Below the pieces are notes generated by a model. That model did no database searches. It saw only the letters and a program-made list of their open reading frames with translations, and was not told the DNA's origin. The translations under genes were made by a program, and so were the position numbers. This document shows, piece after piece, positions 26,601 through 38,100 of a stretch of 64,000 bases of DNA. The stretch covers positions 53,295,858-53,359,857 of the forward strand of contig NC_083598.1 of assembly GCF_020882245.1 (NCBI RefSeq), read 5' to 3'. Each line of letters opens with the position of its first letter. The stretch's first letter is position 1. The stretch is from Rhopalosiphum padi (Eukaryota > Arthropoda > Insecta > Hemiptera > Aphididae).

Positions 26601-29600
26601 TATGTCAATAAAAGATGTTCTATCAGTCGACAATTAGAAAATGTATAAAATAAAAATTATCCCTTTTAAATTGTTTAAATTTCTATTAAAAATTAACTTA
26701 TGGTGAATAAATCTAAAATAATTTTTTATGGTTGTTATAATTTGTAAGTTTTCGTATTGTAATATTTAGAACCTATAATAGTGATATTTAGATCAAATAA
26801 TTTCATGTGTGATTACAACAAAAACTTTGATGAGAATTGGTGTTTCGTAAATATTTCTATTTAACGCTGTTGTTTTCTTAATTTTGATCACAATATTTAC
26901 CAGCTAGATACTATGATATGCCAAATATATAAAAACATAGAAGCATATTTTTACAGATCCGAAAAAAAAAAATTAAAAAAACACATAACAAAATTGTTTA
27001 CATAATTAACACAAAATACCTTAATTAATAATTATAAATAAAATAATGGAATAATACGTACTTTCATAGTCTGTGAATAATAATATAACTTATTTAATAT
27101 TTAAATATGAAAAAATTGTATACAGTAGGTAATTGTATACATATAATATTCATTAATTTTAGTCATTATCTGAAACTAACAGTCTTATTAGATCCAAATA
27201 GAAATTATCACAAAGAAACTACCGATATAAATTATTAAAGAATTGATAATATGGATCTGATAAGAACAGAATGGTACAAATATCAAATAATAAAGTTTAC
27301 CAACTATATTAGTAAGTGACAATTTGAATTTTCTCAATATTAAATATCAAATTATAAAGTTCTTGATATCGTGGTATGGCATCCAATCTAAAACGACGTA
27401 GTGTCCGAGAAGCACAAATGCACAATTCGACAGTTTATGATAACTGAGAACAGTTCAACGGATATGAATAAAGCATAATAAGATTTTCATTTTACTAGAA
27501 GAAATAACTTATCACACGACAAAAATGTTGTAGCAATCACAATGATAATGATTAAAAAGTTAACAAACAGTTCTATTTAAAAATTAATAAATTGTTTATA
27601 GGATAAACAATTATAACTTAGAAGCCGGATTTAAAAAAAAAAATCTTTTCAATATGTTTATAGCACATACCTACATTTTTTTTTGTATGCGTGATTTTTA
27701 AATTTAATAAAAATAAAAAATTAAGTTTAAATTAATAATTATATGTACCTACCATACATCACATCTAAAAAAAAATAATGTAATTTTAATCGTTAATTAT
27801 TGGTTATTTTATTAATTTTACACTGTATTTTGAAACAAAACCGTTCTATTTATAATACAATTGAATAATAGCTGTATTAAATATTAATTTAATAAATATA
27901 ATTATTACATACTTATGTTAACTAAAAAGAAAAAGTTTTTATAATCGTTAGTGATAAAGTAATTATAAGAAATAAACAATAGTTTAAGATGTATAATGAA
28001 TTATCATGATTTAAAAAGAATTTGTAACAAATCATTTTTAAAACATATTGTCTTATTAGTTTTGGTTGAACAGTAAGTTTTAATTTCTAAATAAAGTATA
28101 TTTTTATAGTAAACTAAGATCAACCAGTTTTTTTTAGAAATATATTATCACTTATGAAAATGAAATTTCTAAAATATAAACTAAATATTATTTTATACTC
28201 AAAAGCACATTCAAACTTATATATTTAAAAAGAGACCATGAGCATTTAATTAACTAACAATAGGTATTACACATTTAAAATATCTAATTAGTATTATATT
28301 ATTATTTACTCATTAAATATAAGATATTACTTTTTGGAAATCTCTAATTTATTTTGTCATATTTCACACGAAATACTTATAATATACAAAGTAAATAAAG
28401 AAATAATACGTACTTCTCATATCTATGGAAAATATTATTTTAGTTAATTTTTAATATAATATACACATTAAATGTATAGGTACTAAATATTCATAAAAAG
28501 CACTACTCGAACACGAATTTTCTGTGCCAATCATTCCCTCTTTTGTTGTAAAACTGAACAAATAAGACTACAAAAAGAAAGACGATTTCACGAAAAATGA
28601 TTCTTGACATGCATGGTCTCTATAACAAGTATCAAACTAAGCGCGGCAAAATTAAATTTATTACTTATTCGTGTATATAATTAAATGTTATTGTAATTAA
28701 ATGTATTATTTCTAATATAGATAATGAACAATTCTGCGAATTTAGTATCATCATCTGTATTTTAATTTTTCAAATATAAATACAAATAAAATTAATTAGT
28801 ATTACATACAAAGAATATAATATACACAATAATATTATAATAACACAAATGTTATTTATCATCATCTGTGAAATCAGTGGAATCTTCATTTAGATTAATT
28901 ATCATTATAGGGATCCAAAATGTCATCATATAAACCTTCCTTTATAAAATCTGCATCGTGTAATTTTTTGCGATAAACTCTTTTTACAATTTTTTACCGT
29001 CACAGCATCCAAAGCTTCGTGAACACATTTTTCTACGTCTGAAATTTTAAATGACAAATTTTTTATGGCGTATTCACCTTTTATACTAGTGCCCTTGTAA
29101 GCTCTATTAAGTTGTACTGATAATATTAAGGTGGGAGACACAATACTTTATGTCACATTTCTAATGTCATTTTATGGAATTCATTTATTTTTTTGTCTTG
29201 GTACCAATAGTATGAATCGTCTGATACATAAATAGATAACGGGCCGAATTATCATTATTTTTGCGAAGGTAAACTTCAGTTTGTCAATATGTCATTCCGC
29301 TCCATTAAGAACCGACGCCCATCATTCAATTTTTTTTTATACTTGAAGTTGAGACTTTTCAAAATACACACAAGGAAGTATTAAAACCTTTATATTCATT
29401 TCATTTTCGATACTCAGCTAATAAATATAATGCGGTTATCACGGTTATCATAAAAAACCTTGAACGATTTTTCTTAGAATTTTCGCATCAATGCTATCTA
29501 CTTCACTTGCAAATTGTGTTCTTTTATATTTTTTTCACAGGAAAGTGAACAGTGGACCAAAAATCTGTGATACAAATAATTTCCTTCCGAGATGATAAGT

Positions 29601-31050
29601 TTGACAATTTTTTCACTTACACCAAACGCTTCAAAAGTTTTTGCAAAAACATGGCTATCTTCGGATTAGATGAATCGATAAATAATTTTTTGAAATATTT
29701 ATACACATTAAAAATAGTATTTTTATCTGTTGATTTAAATTCAAAGATAAAAAATAAGTAAACAGAAATAGAGACACGAAAAGTTATACAAAGTTATGCG
29801 ACTATGACAATGGAAAAAAGGGTATTTTACATTGTTATTTTTTGGAAGGAAAAGAATTATGGATTGGTAAAAAATTTGGTGTAGGTATACGACTAAATAT
29901 TACAATGATGATATTGTTATTTGACCACCTGTTGTGTTGCAGAGTTACCGGTGTATATTGAGAACCACTGTATTTCAAAATTAACGTCACTACATAGCTG
30001 CGCCACCGCCAAGGGCTACATTTCGTGAAAACGATTGTCGATTCTAGAATATAGACATACCCTAGACAGACTCTCGTTAATTTCCCATAAATTCTATGAT
30101 ATTTTTTGTATTCAGTATATTTCATTAATTTATAGTATTTCATATTATACAACCTTTATTAATTTCAAAAATTGTTTGCGTATTACGTCCTTACTATCTA
30201 AACATTGTTACGGTATACACCAGGAGAAACATAAAATACAAAAATAATATATAAAATATTTACCAAAATCTCCTATAAAAAATATGTATATTATGATATC
30301 GTAGTATGAATACAATTATATTATAAAATTTACAATAGTATTCAACGTGAAGACCTAAATTCTGGTGTTTTTATAATGATGGATGATAATAATAGTCATT
30401 ATTATTTTGTGAATTTGAGAGTATTTTAAAAAATGTTATGCTTTTTATTTTACATATTTCTAGCTTTACGTCTGTACTTATGCGTATTTACTTATTAAGT
30501 AATATTCTCTCTAAAATTTGTGATTTAATTCATATAATAATATCATTGAGAAAATGGGCGAAATAATTAATGTCACAAACCAACTTTAAATATCGAATAG
30601 AATTCGAGTAGATTTATATATTTTAATAAAATAAAACAAAACAAAACTTTACATACTTAGTGCATCTAAAAAAAAAAGTTAATGCATATATAAAACTGAT
30701 TTAATGAATTTGTTAATAATTGAACTAATATTTAAAACTTAAAAAAATAATAATGACACCAGAAAGGCATATTTGATTTTTTTTCATCTATATCTAGAAC
30801 TTTTATTTAGTAATATAATGATGAACAAAATTATTATTAAAATATACTATGAGAAACTTATCACATAAAAATATAAGAAAACATTTATAACATACAATAC
30901 AAAAAAAAAAAAAAAATACGTACCATATATTTTTCCTCCAAAAAAAAAAAAAAAAATACAGGTATGAGTAATTAATTTTCATAGTTAATATAATTATTAA
31001 AAAAAAAACAAATAAACAATATTATTGTAATTTAATTTACGTACTTTTAT
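14392..31050 (-). CDS. Type-2 micro-exon gene, unit 1 (5' end not found)
   Basis: Exons found, 5' to 3': 31045-31050 (K), 30924-30935 (KIY), 30657-30665 (AL), 30264-30272 (DF), 30020-30043 (STIVFTK), 28507-28521 (NSCS), 28414-28422 (MR), 27753-27764 (VMY), 27062-27070 (YE), 25017-25028 (YTS), 22064-22072 (SL), 21714-21722 (IF), 21497-21514 (ITTDT), 20717-20725 (TH), 18926-18934 (YF), 18806-18823 (PYNCT), 18229-18243 (TIFE), 15596-15628 (LAKDYVSKFE), 15239-15277 (YSNYPSGPVIGY), 15126-15143 (GMTVM), terminal 14392-14621. All are multiples of three and open in phase 1. The only junction stop is between STIVFTK and NSCS, so those two would be alternatives or this copy is damaged. Nearly every exon has a counterpart in unit 2. 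Whether this is one gene or several is open. Function unknown. Confidence 0.55.
15239..15277 (-). CDS. Type-2 exon YSNYPSGPVIGY, unit 1
   Basis: Acceptor GATTAATTTTACAG, 39 nt, donor GTATTTCT. The copy at 42613-42651 is identical although surrounding intron sequence has diverged. Confidence 0.65.
15596..15628 (-). CDS. Type-2 exon LAKDYVSKFE, unit 1
   Basis: Acceptor CTTATTTTTACAG, 33 nt, donor GTATTATG. The copy at 42971-43003 differs by one TCA/TCC change, which is silent in the proposed frame. Confidence 0.65.
15941..16325. mobile_element. Non-LTR retrotransposon 3'-tail-like fragment
   Basis: The segment starts CTATCCCCGTGCACTTCG and contains AAAATCGGTTGAGTAGTTT, wording typical of 3' ends of insect non-LTR (RTE-like) elements. 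It is absent from the corresponding place in unit 2 (about 43150), so it inserted after the duplication or was lost there. No coding sequence is visible. Confidence 0.5.
16905..17245. mobile_element. Second non-LTR tail-like fragment with TA microsatellite
   Basis: It starts near GGGGTTCATCCCGAG, contains AAATCGGTCCAGCCGTTCTC and ends in a TA repeat at about 17223-17242. This combination is usual for the 3' end of insect RTE/CR1-like elements. It is absent from unit 2. Confidence 0.55.
18935..20605. other. Large intron or spacer with GA microsatellite
   Basis: A GA repeat lies at 20249-20286. GC-richer patches occur at 19490-19560, 19980-20050 and 20220-20400. The block at 20400-20630 is conserved at 45260-45480. 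A TATAAAG is seen at about 20383 on the plus strand. No gene is supported. Confidence 0.4.
20606..20646 (-). CDS. Candidate alternative terminal exon
   Basis: Acceptor TTAAACTTATAG, then VTTYINLSANII and stop in phase 1. The unit 2 copy (45494-45519) reads VTTYKNL and stop. It could end a shorter transcript just after the TH/TD exon. Chance short openness cannot be excluded. Confidence 0.3.
21497..21514 (-). CDS. Type-2 exon ITTDT, unit 1
   Basis: Acceptor TTATTATTACTCAG, 18 nt, donor GTAGTTCT. The copy at 46592-46609 differs only by ACT/ACC, silent in phase 1. Confidence 0.65.
22235..22335 (-). pseudogene. Decayed C2H2-zinc-finger-like fragment 1
   Basis: The minus strand reads PKYSKTYFASKYKIKN then HRHSKK, resembling a degraded CxKxF...LKNHxxxHTxxK finger. 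Related copies are at 25185-25290 and 47375-47478 (minus) and 25745-25850 and 47975-48085 (plus). First Cys and one His are missing, so it would not bind zinc. Confidence 0.4.
22680..22910. repeat. GC-rich core block, copy 1
   Basis: A block with GCTACGGAACTGGCGG and GGGATGGCTGCAGGACG recurs at about 25650-25740 (degraded) and 47830-47975. Each copy adjoins a decayed zinc-finger-like fragment. No function is recognised. Confidence 0.5.
23780..24747. mobile_element. Fold-back transposon / long-inverted-repeat element
   Basis: The ends CCCAACAAAAAC... and ...GTTTTTGTTGGG are inverted repeats sharing CTCCGTGTAAAAAATTGCTA, with a possible 3-bp duplication TAT on each side. A second, inner inverted repeat of roughly 200 bp pairs 23960-24130 with 24205-24370. 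One arm of the same family stands alone at about 31273-31510. No ORF is inside. Confidence 0.65.
25185..25290 (-). pseudogene. Decayed C2H2-zinc-finger-like fragment 2
   Basis: It reads VSKYSKTYIASEYKMNN then CPSKKSELKK on the minus strand and faces an inverted relative at 25745-25850 across a 450-bp centre. Confidence 0.4.
25745..25850 (+). pseudogene. Inverted decayed zinc-finger-like fragment
   Basis: The plus strand reads VSKFCDKHFASESKSKN then YCHTKSKK, the copy closest to the C2H2 pattern CDKxF. It mirrors the minus-strand fragment at 25185-25290. Confidence 0.4.
28880..29330 (-). pseudogene. Decayed Tc1/IS630-type transposase fragment
   Basis: The minus strand retains, across frameshifts and stops, pieces equivalent to the transposase C-terminal part: CLPP, YYQYNLIEL (the PYxxxLNPIE block), then KNLSFKISDVEKCVHEA and VTVKN. 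It is inserted in a type-2 intron of unit 1 and missing from unit 2 (near 51900). Confidence 0.6.
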
Positions 31051-32558
31051 CTGTTATTAAAAAATAATTAAAGTATTATTTTATTAATAACATAATAATA
31101 ATATTTATCATATTTTATTTTAGTATATTTTAAGTACATTAAAAAAGAGGAGTTAAGATTGAAAAAAAAAATAAAATAAAAAGTTTTGAAAACAAAAATT
31201 TTTCTGAGACGCCTATTTGATACAGTCAATTATTTTGGATTTACGAAATGGAAATGTATGATATGTATATATAACAAAAACACTTCATTGAACTTCATGT
31301 AAAAAAAAACTGGTCATCTTCAGCATTAAAAAGATGTGATATCATTAATAATTGCCAAGTACACTAAATTTTTAAAAAAAAACCGTTATTTATAAAACTT
31401 AAGCATTATAAAGATTTAATATCATGAATAAATAATAAGTAAATTCAATTTAAAATAAATAAATGTTAAAATCTATTCTAACTCAATAACTTATTTATCT
31501 TACGAGACGACTTGAGAGATGTCTAAGAAAACGGCTGTGAAATTGATGGATCGTTGATTATGAATTATAAAAACCAAACTGATAGTTTAGAAAAACTTTT
31601 ATTTCGGAAATTATAGGGAGAATATGTTTCAGTAAAAGTTTTTCTAATATTTTTGCCAGAAAGGGAAGGCTGTTCTGATATTCGGTTTTGTGATCTTGCT
31701 TATACATTTAAAATGGCAGTCAGATATTTTAACTTGTTTAACTATAACTATAATCTCCTGCAGTTCTAAATGTTTTATAAATACTCAACTGTAGAAATCA
31801 TTATTTGCATTTACGCGGAATTTCAGTTTTTATATCTATATTATACGATCACCAAAATCGCAAGGCATGTCTTACAAGTTACAAACATAGAAATGTTATA
31901 AAATTATAATATTGAGTGGGTTGAATGACAACTTAAAATTCAATTGTTATTAGATATTTCGATTATAATACGTATCTGTAAAAACAAATACTTATAATCG
32001 TATTCATCTAAAAAAATGAAAATGGTCTTGTGTTATTTTGATACGGTTATATATTATTGATGATAGTGAAAATAAATTAACATTATAGGTTATACAAGTA
32101 TATAATTCTTAAAGGTGGGTCAAAATCACAAATATCGTCTTTAACCGAACTCAAACGGAACTTTTAGAACTTGTTATGTCGAACCGAACACAAAAGAAAT
32201 ATTTTTTAATATTTTTATACAGAAATAGGAACCACATATTATATGGCATCTTATAATATATTATTTTCAAACATTTTGATCCAGGAAATAATTTTTTTAT
32301 CGGAATTAAAAAAAAAAAAAAAAAAAAAAACATAAAAACAATTGAGAATTTGGCACTCCAATAGATATTTTAAAAAGGTATAAATATTTGTTGGTTTTAT
32401 CATATTATAATAAGAATAATAATATAAAAAATTGGAAAAAATGTCAAGTATCTACATTATTCATTTTTGTGATACACAAAAAATATAAAATATTTTGGAA
32501 AGAAGTTTTTATTTATATACAATAATGTTGTAGAAATTTGAAATTTAAATGCTCAAAA

Positions 32559-32990
32559 TATTCGTGTATTCTTAAACGTAAATGAATTTAAGTTTGACCT
32601 ACCAAAAATACACATATTATCGACGTCAATTAAACGTAATTTTTCAACCGAATATATACGAATATACACCAACGTATTTTAAACCTAACATATTGAATTA
32701 AACGCAATTTTTCCACCAAAAATATATGAAAATACACAAACGAATTTTAAATCTGAAATATTCGTATATTCTTAAACGTAAATCATTTTAAGTTTGACCT
32801 ACCAAAAATACACATATAATCGACGATAATTAAACTTAGTTTTCCACGGAATATATACGAATAATATACACCAACGTATTTTAAACCTAATATATTGAAT
32901 TAAACGCAATTTTTCCAACAAAAATACACGAAAATACACCAACGTATTTTAAACCTAATATATTCGTACATTCTTACACGTAAAATTGAT
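32559..32990. repeat. Tandem repeat, period about 200 bp
   Basis: ATTCGTGTATTCTTAAACGT at about 32560 recurs as ATTCGTATATTCTTAAACGT at about 32759 and ATTCGTACATTCTTACACGT at about 32960. Sub-repeats containing ACACCAACGTATTTTAAACC occur within each unit. Confidence 0.7.
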
Positions 32991-32999
32991 ATTACGTCT

Positions 33000-33112
33000 C
33001 ACATAACAAGGTGCAGTCGATCGTGTTGAACACTGAGTTACTTCAAAACAAATTAAAGATAAAATTGCAGATGGCTTGACTTTATTATTCGATAACCCAT
33101 AAATGAACCTAA
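33000..33112 (-). pseudogene. Decayed type-1 terminal exon
   Basis: The minus frame aligns with the gene C terminal exon: RFIYGLSNNKVKPSAILSLI here against RYIEGILISKIKSSAILSLV in C. The acceptor in the right phase is lost, so it is probably dead. The preceding 9-nt exon (YI) is still present at 33281-33289. Confidence 0.45.
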
Positions 33113-33280
33113 TACATGCGGATATGTGACACATCGGCGCAGTTAGCAGTAATATTGTATACATTTTTACATCATCATATTTTTTACGTCGATTTATATA
33201 CCTAACCAAAAAATAAGTAATCGCATTTAATATTTAATTAATTAAACATAATTTTAAAAAAAATCACAGAATATACGTAC

Positions 33281-33289
33281 TTATATAAT
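33281..33289 (-). CDS. 9-nt exon YI of a duplicated type-1 3' end
   Basis: TTTTTTTAG acceptor, exon ATTATATAA, donor GTACGTATATT. It is homologous to 4037-4045, 34173-34181 and 59983-59991. Confidence 0.5.
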   Translation of the reverse strand: MI

Positions 33290-33879
33290 CTAAAAAAATA
33301 TAGATAATTAATAATTTACAATAAAAAACGTGTAGAAAAATATTGTTTTTATATTTATGAAAATATAAATATATAACAACATAAATAAATATACATTATT
33401 AAAATATAATAACATAAAAAAAACTAATTTATTGTGATTACTTTGGTTAACACGTCTTATTATTTGTCCATTAATATGTATATACTTTTATTCAATTTAC
33501 TACTATTTAAATAAAAATACAAATTACGAAATACGAAATATAAGTCAACATATGAGTTGGGAGATGTGTTATTACTAAATTCCAAGTTTATTCAAAATTC
33601 TTAACCTTATTGTTGTTGTCAACCCAAATTATAAGCCGTCTGACAAGCTCATTGTGACGAACTCCCTCAAATAATATTATGATGTCAGTGAGAGTGGATG
33701 TAAGTCACGGCGATATGGTGATTATACGTATACCTAGGAGGGATCGTACACATCTCACTATAAAATTTGATTTACTGGTCAACTGGTTTCCTTGTGGTGG
33801 ACTTCTGAGTTCGAATTTATCCGTAAAGACTTGTGATTTTAGTTATATAGTTGTATTAAAATAATACAAACTATGAGCG

Positions 33880-34001
33880 CTATGCTTCATCACATTGGCC
33901 ATAGCGACTTAGCATGTCTGTGTTTCTAATTTGCCAAATAATTGTGTTGCCATACATTTCGTGTGCGGGTTTTACATATTTCCCATCATCGAATCTACTA
34001 C
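33880..34001 (-). CDS. Extra type-1 terminal exon, identical to that of gene A
   Basis: The 122-nt exon has the same acceptor and encodes exactly the same 39 C-terminal residues as 1577-1698. Its partner 9-nt exon (NI) is at 34173-34181. Downstream of gene B's own terminal exon, it could be an alternative last exon of B or an orphan duplicate. Confidence 0.5.
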
Positions 34002-34039
34002 CTGCGGGGATGGGACACTCAGGCACAGTTAGCAATAAT

Positions 34040-34047
34040 ATATAAAT
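34040..34047. other. Empty insertion site of the MULE element
   Basis: A single ATATAAAT lies in the paralogous context of 1737-1744 / 3903-3910 with no element between the flanks. Confidence 0.85.
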
Positions 34048-34172
34048 TATTACATCATGACCTTTTTTTTAGTCGATTTATATACCTACTTCAAAATAGG
34101 TGATCTACTTTATTATTTAATTAATAAAACATAATTAAAAAAAAAAAATCACTGAATAATGAATATACGTAC

Positions 34173-34181
34173 TTATATTAT
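34173..34181 (-). CDS. 9-nt exon NI of a duplicated type-1 3' end
   Basis: Acceptor TTTTTTAG, exon ATAATATAA, donor GTACGTATATT; same as 4037-4045 in gene A. Confidence 0.5.
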   Translation of the reverse strand: MI

Positions 34182-34773
34182 CTAAAAAATATAGATAATT
34201 AATAATTTACAAAAATAAACGTGTAGAAACATATTGTTTGTATATTTATGAAAATATAAATAATATATAAAAACATAAGCAAAAATTATTTTTGGTAAAT
34301 TAATAAATTTGGTATTTTTGGTGGACATTAAACACGTCTTATTATTTGTCCATTAATATGTATATACTTTTATTCAATTTACTACTATTTAAACAAAAAT
34401 ACAAATTACGAAATATAAGTCAACATATGAGTAAGAAGATGTGTTAATACTAAATTGCAAGTGTTTTCAACATTTTTAACTTCATTGTTGTTGTCAACCC
34501 AATTTATAAACCGTTTGACAAGCTCATTGTGACGAACTACCTCAAATAATATTATGATATCAGTGAGAGTGGATGGAAGTAGCAGCTATTCGGTGACTAT
34601 ATACAAGGAAGGATCGTATACATCTCACTATAAAATTTGGTTTACTGGTCAACTGGTTTCCTTGTGGTGGACTTCTGAGTTCGAATTTATCCGTAAAGAC
34701 TTGTGATTTTAGTTATATAGATTTATTAAAATAGTACATACATTGAGCAGTATGCTTCAGTACATCGACTTTA

Positions 34774-34838
34774 GCGTGTTTGTATTTTTAATTGATCAAA
34801 TAATTATGTTTCCATACCTTTTGTGTGTGTGTTTTATA
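34774..34838 (-). pseudogene. Decayed type-1 terminal exon, second copy
   Basis: Same degraded KRYGN/IKNTN exon as at 4497-4560. Confidence 0.5.
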
Positions 34839-35011
34839 TATTTAATATAATATAAATCTATTAGGTATGCACTATGACACCATCATATTAATTCGTACAC
34901 TATTTAGACGAATATATTTATTTGTGAACCATTTAAAACGCAGAGACGTGTGATTTTAGTTATATAGTTTTATTAAAATTATACACACAATGAGCTCTAT
35001 TCTTCATTACT

Positions 35012-35127
35012 TTAGTCATAACGGCTTAGTATGTCTGTGTTTCTAATTGGCCAAATAATTATGTTGCCATACATTTCGTGTGCGGGCTTAACATAATTAA
35101 TATAATATAAATCCAATAGGTAAGCAG
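35012..35127 (-). CDS. G B terminal exon (YVKPAHEMYGN type)
   Basis: Acceptor GACTGCAG, phase-1 reading AYLLDLYYIN, then YVKPAHEMYGN, IIIWPIRNTD and a stop after LSRYD. It is diverged from the identical pair in A and at 33880-34001. Confidence 0.65.
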
Positions 35128-38100
35128 CTGCAGTCTTATTAACCTGTACAATGATTACATTATTTATCGAATTAATTGTGAAACATTTAAATGTTTCAAT
35201 GTAAAATGAATAGTTTAAAAATTGTTTCATAATATTACATTTTAGAGTTTTCTGAATTGTATAGTCGCTCTATTTTTAGAGAAGTTTAAAACATTAAGAA
35301 TACGACAACTAATTTGTTGTTATACATTAACTAAGGAAATGTATACATCCACCAAAGAAATTATTGAAAATTGGTTATTTTAATTATTTTCAAATAATTA
35401 CCTCCAAAGTTCACTTTTGTGTCGTCTGAATTATCTGTAAATGTATTATTTTAGTATAATACAAATCATTAGTCAATTTAATTTGTTTCCTAATATTATT
35501 TTAGGCCAGTTAAATATAAACTTAGTACATGTAAATGTTCACAATTGATAGAGGTACTTCAATGTTTTATTTACAATTTTTAATAATAGTGAACCTTTAT
35601 TTACTTCCTTTATTTTAAAATAAGTTTCCACTTGAACTTATTTTAAAATTGCAATAACATTAGTAATTGGAGGATGAGGTGAATTAAATTTCGAATTAAA
35701 ATGTTTGTGGAAAGACTTGGAATAATTTGTGGTTCGTAATGCTTCGAAAGGAGGTTCAGCCCAAACTGATAATGGAAATGTACACCCAATAATAATATAA
35801 TAATGTAATATATAGTCTGAAAATTCTGATAAACGTGGTAAATTAAAGTCGGGCGTTAGATTTTAAATATCGAAAAAGCATCTTTAACTTCGTTCGACGG
35901 TAAAAATGGTAATCCGAAGAACATTGTTAACCATTTGGCAATATCGGAAGACTGATCGTTGCAAAACTTTTTCAGATCTGGAATAGAATTTATCTTTCGA
36001 TATCAAGATTGACCCAAGTGAAATCTACAGGCTTTTTTTTCTTTGAAAGCTTGGTGAGCGGCGATTTCCAAATCTAGATGAATTGATATTGGATTAAACG
36101 GTTGTTGAATTTCATTCATACAATTCCACATTGATAGGTAGCAATCAAATGATTTTGTAGGTAAAAAACCGTTGTAAAATCAACGGTACTTGCAAATAAT
36201 ATTATACACATGATAAATATATTTTTAGCATTCGACTCTTTATATAAACATAAAAAAATGTATTACATCCGAATATCGACCTGCGAAATTGATGTATATC
36301 TTTTCTTCTATTACAAAAATAACTATTGATGTTTTCGGAGCAATTGATATTCCTATTTCCAATCGAGTGTCACTTTATATAGCTGTAGTTGGTCGCTTGA
36401 CATCAAACCAGACCTAAAGTGATAATATGCAAACGCTTATCATTGTAACTAAATTGTTTAAATTCTTCTCACAAAATCACCTAAAATCTATAATATAGAT
36501 ATAAATTGGAGTTTATATCTATATTCTATAATGTATAATATGCAATTATTAGTACAAATCGCCTTGGTGGAACTGCCCAAGGGGAAGTTGCATTTATAAT
36601 CTCCCACAATATTAACAATCCTTCAATAACGTAAGCTTTCATTTAGGTACAAATCCTTAAAATTAAACTCGGTAGCTACCTATCTTAATAGACTCTCGCT
36701 ATTTCTAATCTAAGACGTATTTCCCTACAACCGAACTTAACAAAAATTTAAAACCAAAATAATTTTTACATTTAACATTTACAAAAGGAAATGTTTATAA
36801 GTTAGAACTATGTCTAATATTTGTCAAAGAAGGATATATAAGTAAAATAAAATTACTATCCCGTAAAGTATCATTACTTACTTCTAAATCCAGCAACATC
36901 TACTAGCAAATCTGTTAAATTTTAAAATTATTCAAATTAAATTACAATTTAAAACTACGATTAACTTTTTAAGACACATAAAAAATTGATTAAAAAAAAT
37001 ATTAAATAAACTAATCTCGTTTTAACCATAATAATTACAAAGTGCCTAGCTTACTATTGATTCATAGAATTTTAAGTGATTGTTTTTACAATCCATTATT
37101 GGTCCATCAAACTGTTAAATCTGTACGATGTTTCAAATGTAAAATACAAAAAAACTATACTATTTAACTAGATTTATTTTGCTATCAGACACCACACTTA
37201 AAATTGAATATCCGAGAAGATTTCCTTGTATTAATTGTTTATAGAAATACACACACACATACAAAAATAAACATATCACTGGAAAATTAATACATTCATC
37301 TCTCCAATCAGAATTTAAAATAAAATACATAATTTTATATTTAATGTGTTTAAACGGTATTTAATTTAAATTATTTTGTTAATTTTTTTTTTTATATAAG
37401 GTGAAAAAATTAAAAAATTATGTAACTAGTAATATTAGAGTATAGGGTATACTACTCTGTGCGCCGAGAGAGCGCAAGTCAACGGCGACCAAAGCTCGTC
37501 GTAGTCGGCGCATCTCCTACCAACGTGACCGTCGCGTTGTCGTAAATGGTGTAAACAGTAGTCACTGCCTTGCGATAGCACTTGGTGGTTTACGACGGCG
37601 TACGACAACTCAACTCCGCCTGGTAGAAGACATTAGACCTCGAAACTGCAGAACGACTTCATTGTGATGTGTGGCCGACTTGCGCTCTCTCGGTGCACTT
37701 AGTTTTTTTTTATAGTGCTCATTATACACACATACACATTTCATCATACTTTGTTAATATCTATAAACATTTTAAATTTATGAATGCGACAAAGTCACTT
37801 CAAAATAGGAATTGTCAATCAACAGCAGATCTAAAATTTATAATTTAGGTTGATGGTCAGTAAAGACAACTATCATCTATGAATACACTATATAATAATA
37901 TATCTACCTTTTAATACTTAATACTAAAACTATTCTAAATGTTCATATATTATATGAATATTACTAATATAAACTAATATATATATACTAATATAAATAT
38001 ATATACTAGTATACACTACTAATATATATACTAATATACTAATATATATATATACTAATATATTATTACTAATAATAAGTTAAAATTATTACATTTGCAA

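Larger units (their letters stand above)
14570..31260. repeat. Type-2 cassette, duplicate of 41933-54150
   Basis: Long collinear similarity on the same strand links the two spans, interrupted by unit-specific insertions and by the inverted segment just to the left. Examples: 14570-15660 with 41933-43060, 17570-19000 with 43430-44850, 20640-22400 with 45480-47600, 29600-31100 with 52100-53900. Confidence 0.75.
31051..33879. other. Spacer between type-2 unit 1 and gene B 3' end
   Basis: It should contain the undiscovered first exon of the type-2 gene. It holds a solo arm of the fold-back element (about 31273-31510). A decayed 12-nt exon at about 32003-32014 (ATGAATACGATT) is homologous to the gene C exon 59583-59594 but its donor GT has become AT. 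The segment 31990-32340 is paralogous to 59600-59860 and 55540-55760. Confidence 0.45.
33850..34936. repeat. Near-identical duplicate of 1540-1744 plus 3911-4652
   Basis: The two segments match almost base for base, apart from the MULE in the first and a deletion of roughly 130 bp near 4250 in the first. The segment 33170-33860 is an older, diverged neighbour of 34050-34730, an approximately 870-bp tandem duplication. Confidence 0.75.
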
